A stretch of DNA of 6,943 nucleotides from NCBI GenBank assembly GCA_947259435.1, contig CAMYMP010000162.1:3590-10532 (forward strand), read 5' to 3'. A program made the translations under genes and the position numbers. Origin of the DNA: an uncultured Woeseiaceae bacterium. GTDB taxonomy: Bacteria > Pseudomonadota > Gammaproteobacteria > Woeseiales > Woeseiaceae. Below the pieces are notes generated by a model. It did no database searches. It saw nothing but the letters and a program-made list of their open reading frames with translations, and had not been told where the DNA came from. Positions 6,022 to 6,943 of this stretch are shown piece after piece. The stretch's first letter is position 1, and each line of letters starts with the position of its first letter.

Positions 6022-6580
6022 CGACATAGCGCAGCGGCCCCCCGGCTGCGGCCTGATCGAACGGGTAGCACGTAACCAGACTCAGAACGGGCGCTTCGGT
6101 GTCGAGCAGCAGGCTGCCGCGCCGGGAATCGACAACGTCGATGCCGATCACTTCATAAAGGTGTTTTCGCCCGCTGATACGCTCGATCATCAGCGACTCT
6201 CCGATTTCGACGTCACGAAGAAAGCTGAAGTGCGTGTCCCTGTGCCCGGCGATGACGCTGTTGCCTGCGTTGCCGGGCAGTGAACTTGCGCTCAGGTGAC
6301 CGGGGCCGAACGCGAGCGTACGGCCGGACCCACCGGCCAGAACGATCAGATCAACGTCGCCTGACTTTGCAGTTAGCCGTGCCACGGGCCATGTATCCGC
6401 CCATGGCCAGGGCGCGTGCTGGTCGCCTTCCTCACCCGTCCGCAACCAGGCTCGCTGCATGAGTTCCTGGGCGAACCACGCCTTGGCTGGAATGTACGCG
6501 CCCTGGCCGAGTTGCCAGAAGCCGAGACAGAGCAAGCAAGCCATGATCAGCGTCCGTATTGAGCTAGCGCGCCGTCCCAT
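5999..6580 (-). CDS. Class GN sortase (marine proteobacterial sortase)
   Basis: Membrane-anchored cysteine transpeptidase that cleaves a C-terminal sorting signal. The 193 residues start with a basic N-terminus (MGRR, 1-4) and one helix (about 9-24) as uncleaved anchor, then the sortase barrel from about 63. The catalytic triad is visible: His113 in AGHRDTHF (111-118), Cys171 in LVTCYPF (168-174) and Arg184 in GGPLRYVVTAK (180-190). FGPGHL (91-96) and GNSVIAGH are typical of this class. The start is ATG 6580, with AAGGAAGG 6 bases upstream. It overlaps the end of the preceding VIT/VWA gene by 17 bases, the conserved order in Gram-negative one-sortase/one-target systems, so the two are almost certainly co-transcribed. 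Length is normal and nothing essential is missing. The subclass follows from the partner gene and motifs. Confidence 0.9.
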   Translation of the reverse strand: MGRRASSIRTLIMACLLCLGFWQLGQGAYIPAKAWFAQELMQRAWLRTGEEGDQHAPWPWADTWPVARLTAKSGDVDLIVLAGGSGRTLAFGPGHLSASSLPGNAGNSVIAGHRDTHFSFLRDVEIGESLMIERISGRKHLYEVIGIDVVDSRRGSLLLDTEAPVLSLVTCYPFDQAAAGGPLRYVVTAKKLF

Positions 6581-6943
6581 TAGGCACCTTCCTTTGCACC
6601 AGCGACATTGTCAGAAGCAACAGCGCTGCCAGTAACGTAAGCGATCCCGTGAACCGAAGCATCGGCGCATTGGTTGCGGTAGCTGGAAAGCCGAATATGG
6701 CGGCTCCGCTCTGGCCGTGCGGCATCAGGTTGGGCACTCGCTCGCTCAGGAGCGGATCGCCGGCCAGTCGGGCAGGCGTTTTGTCGACAGCGACCAGACT
6801 CGTGTACTTGCTGACTAGGTGGTGCGCGAGCGCGGTCTGCACGATTGCCGAGCGTGTCTGATCAGCATCCGCGCCGCGGCGCTGTTTATCGAGCAGGTCT
6901 GCAATACGCGCCCGCGCCCACAGCGCGCCGACGCCCGGGCTCT
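6564..6943 (-). CDS. Marine proteobacterial sortase target protein, VIT/VWA type (C-terminal part)
   Basis: The frame is open from the right edge to TAG at 6564 and encodes the last 125 residues; the start lies outside the window. The family is normally a secreted protein with a vault/inter-alpha-trypsin domain and a von Willebrand A domain, neither of which falls in this fragment. Visible here are ALWARARIADLLD (6-18), a family-typical block, and ALAHHLVSKYTSLVAVDKTP (37-56). A linker leads to the sorting signal FPATA (85-89), a hydrophobic helix (about 98-114) and a short basic tail ending in AR. An internal GTG at 6842 is not the start, since the homologous sequence continues upstream of it. 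The sortase gene overlaps its 3' end, which identifies the pair. The protein is expected in the envelope, but how it is anchored in Gram-negative cells is not settled. Confidence 0.85.
   Translation of the reverse strand, partial: SPGVGALWARARIADLLDKQRRGADADQTRSAIVQTALAHHLVSKYTSLVAVDKTPARLAGDPLLSERVPNLMPHGQSGAAIFGFPATATNAPMLRFTGSLTLLAALLLLTMSLVQRKVPNGTAR
6567..6689 (-). other. C-terminal sortase sorting signal of the VIT/VWA protein
   Basis: FPATA (codons 6675-6689) precedes a hydrophobic stretch (SLTLLAALLLLTMSLV) and the charged end QRKVPNGTAR, the tripartite order of a sorting signal. The motif departs from LPXTG at both ends (Phe for Leu, Ala for Gly). An Ala at the last position is, from memory, usual in this target family; the Phe is less so. 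Confidence 0.7.
6587..6594 (-). promoter_or_regulatory. Strong ribosome binding site of the sortase gene
   Basis: On the minus strand AAGGAAGG ends 6 bases before ATG 6580. It lies within the last codons of the target gene, near the start of its basic tail, and fixes the sortase start. Confidence 0.65.

Noticed and set aside
6030..6052. CGCAGC...GCTGCG stem at the start of the sortase 3' region as a terminator
   Set aside because: It has no T run on either side and lies within sortase codons; likely chance in GC-rich DNA.

Overview
The window reads as dense, GC-rich proteobacterial chromosome, most likely from a marine or sediment gammaproteobacterium. The reasons are the class GN sortase with its VIT/VWA target (a pair known from Gram-negative, often marine, bacteria), a proteobacterial glutaryl-CoA dehydrogenase, a DinF-type MATE transporter, and frequent TTG/GTG starts. 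There is no sign of a mobile element, tRNA, rRNA or CRISPR array. The taxonomic call is an inference from gene content.

Left part (1-2559, + strand): the last codons of an unidentified membrane-like protein overlap the TTG start of gcdH (glutaryl-CoA dehydrogenase, lysine/tryptophan catabolism). Seven bases later comes a dinF-like MATE exporter, also with a TTG start. The tight spacing suggests one transcript. dinF meets a minus-strand gene for a six-helix TMEM175-family putative potassium channel (2572-3318) tail to tail.

Middle (3319-5125): a 184-base spacer holds an AT-rich probable promoter region. It is followed by a small two-helix membrane protein (3503-3760, +), which converges with a second, NorM-type MATE gene (3764-5050, -). 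That MATE gene appears to lack TM6 because of an in-frame internal deletion. A GC-rich hairpin followed by TTTT just past the small gene could be its terminator.

Right part (5126-6943): a SRPBCC-family gene, which also looks internally shortened, starts 75 bp from the MATE gene in the opposite direction. It is coupled through an ATGA overlap to an intact Nudix hydrolase. The Nudix gene runs 23 bases into the 3' end of a minus-strand class GN sortase. Just upstream of the sortase, overlapping it by 17 bases, is the C-terminal part of its dedicated target protein, with the sorting signal FPATA, a membrane helix and a basic tail.

The most notable observations are two neighbouring genes that each seem to have lost roughly 30 codons in frame, pore-motif substitutions in the TMEM175 protein, a conserved-looking small membrane protein, and the sortase/target pair with a divergent sorting motif. 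I did not find a convincing new multi-gene system.
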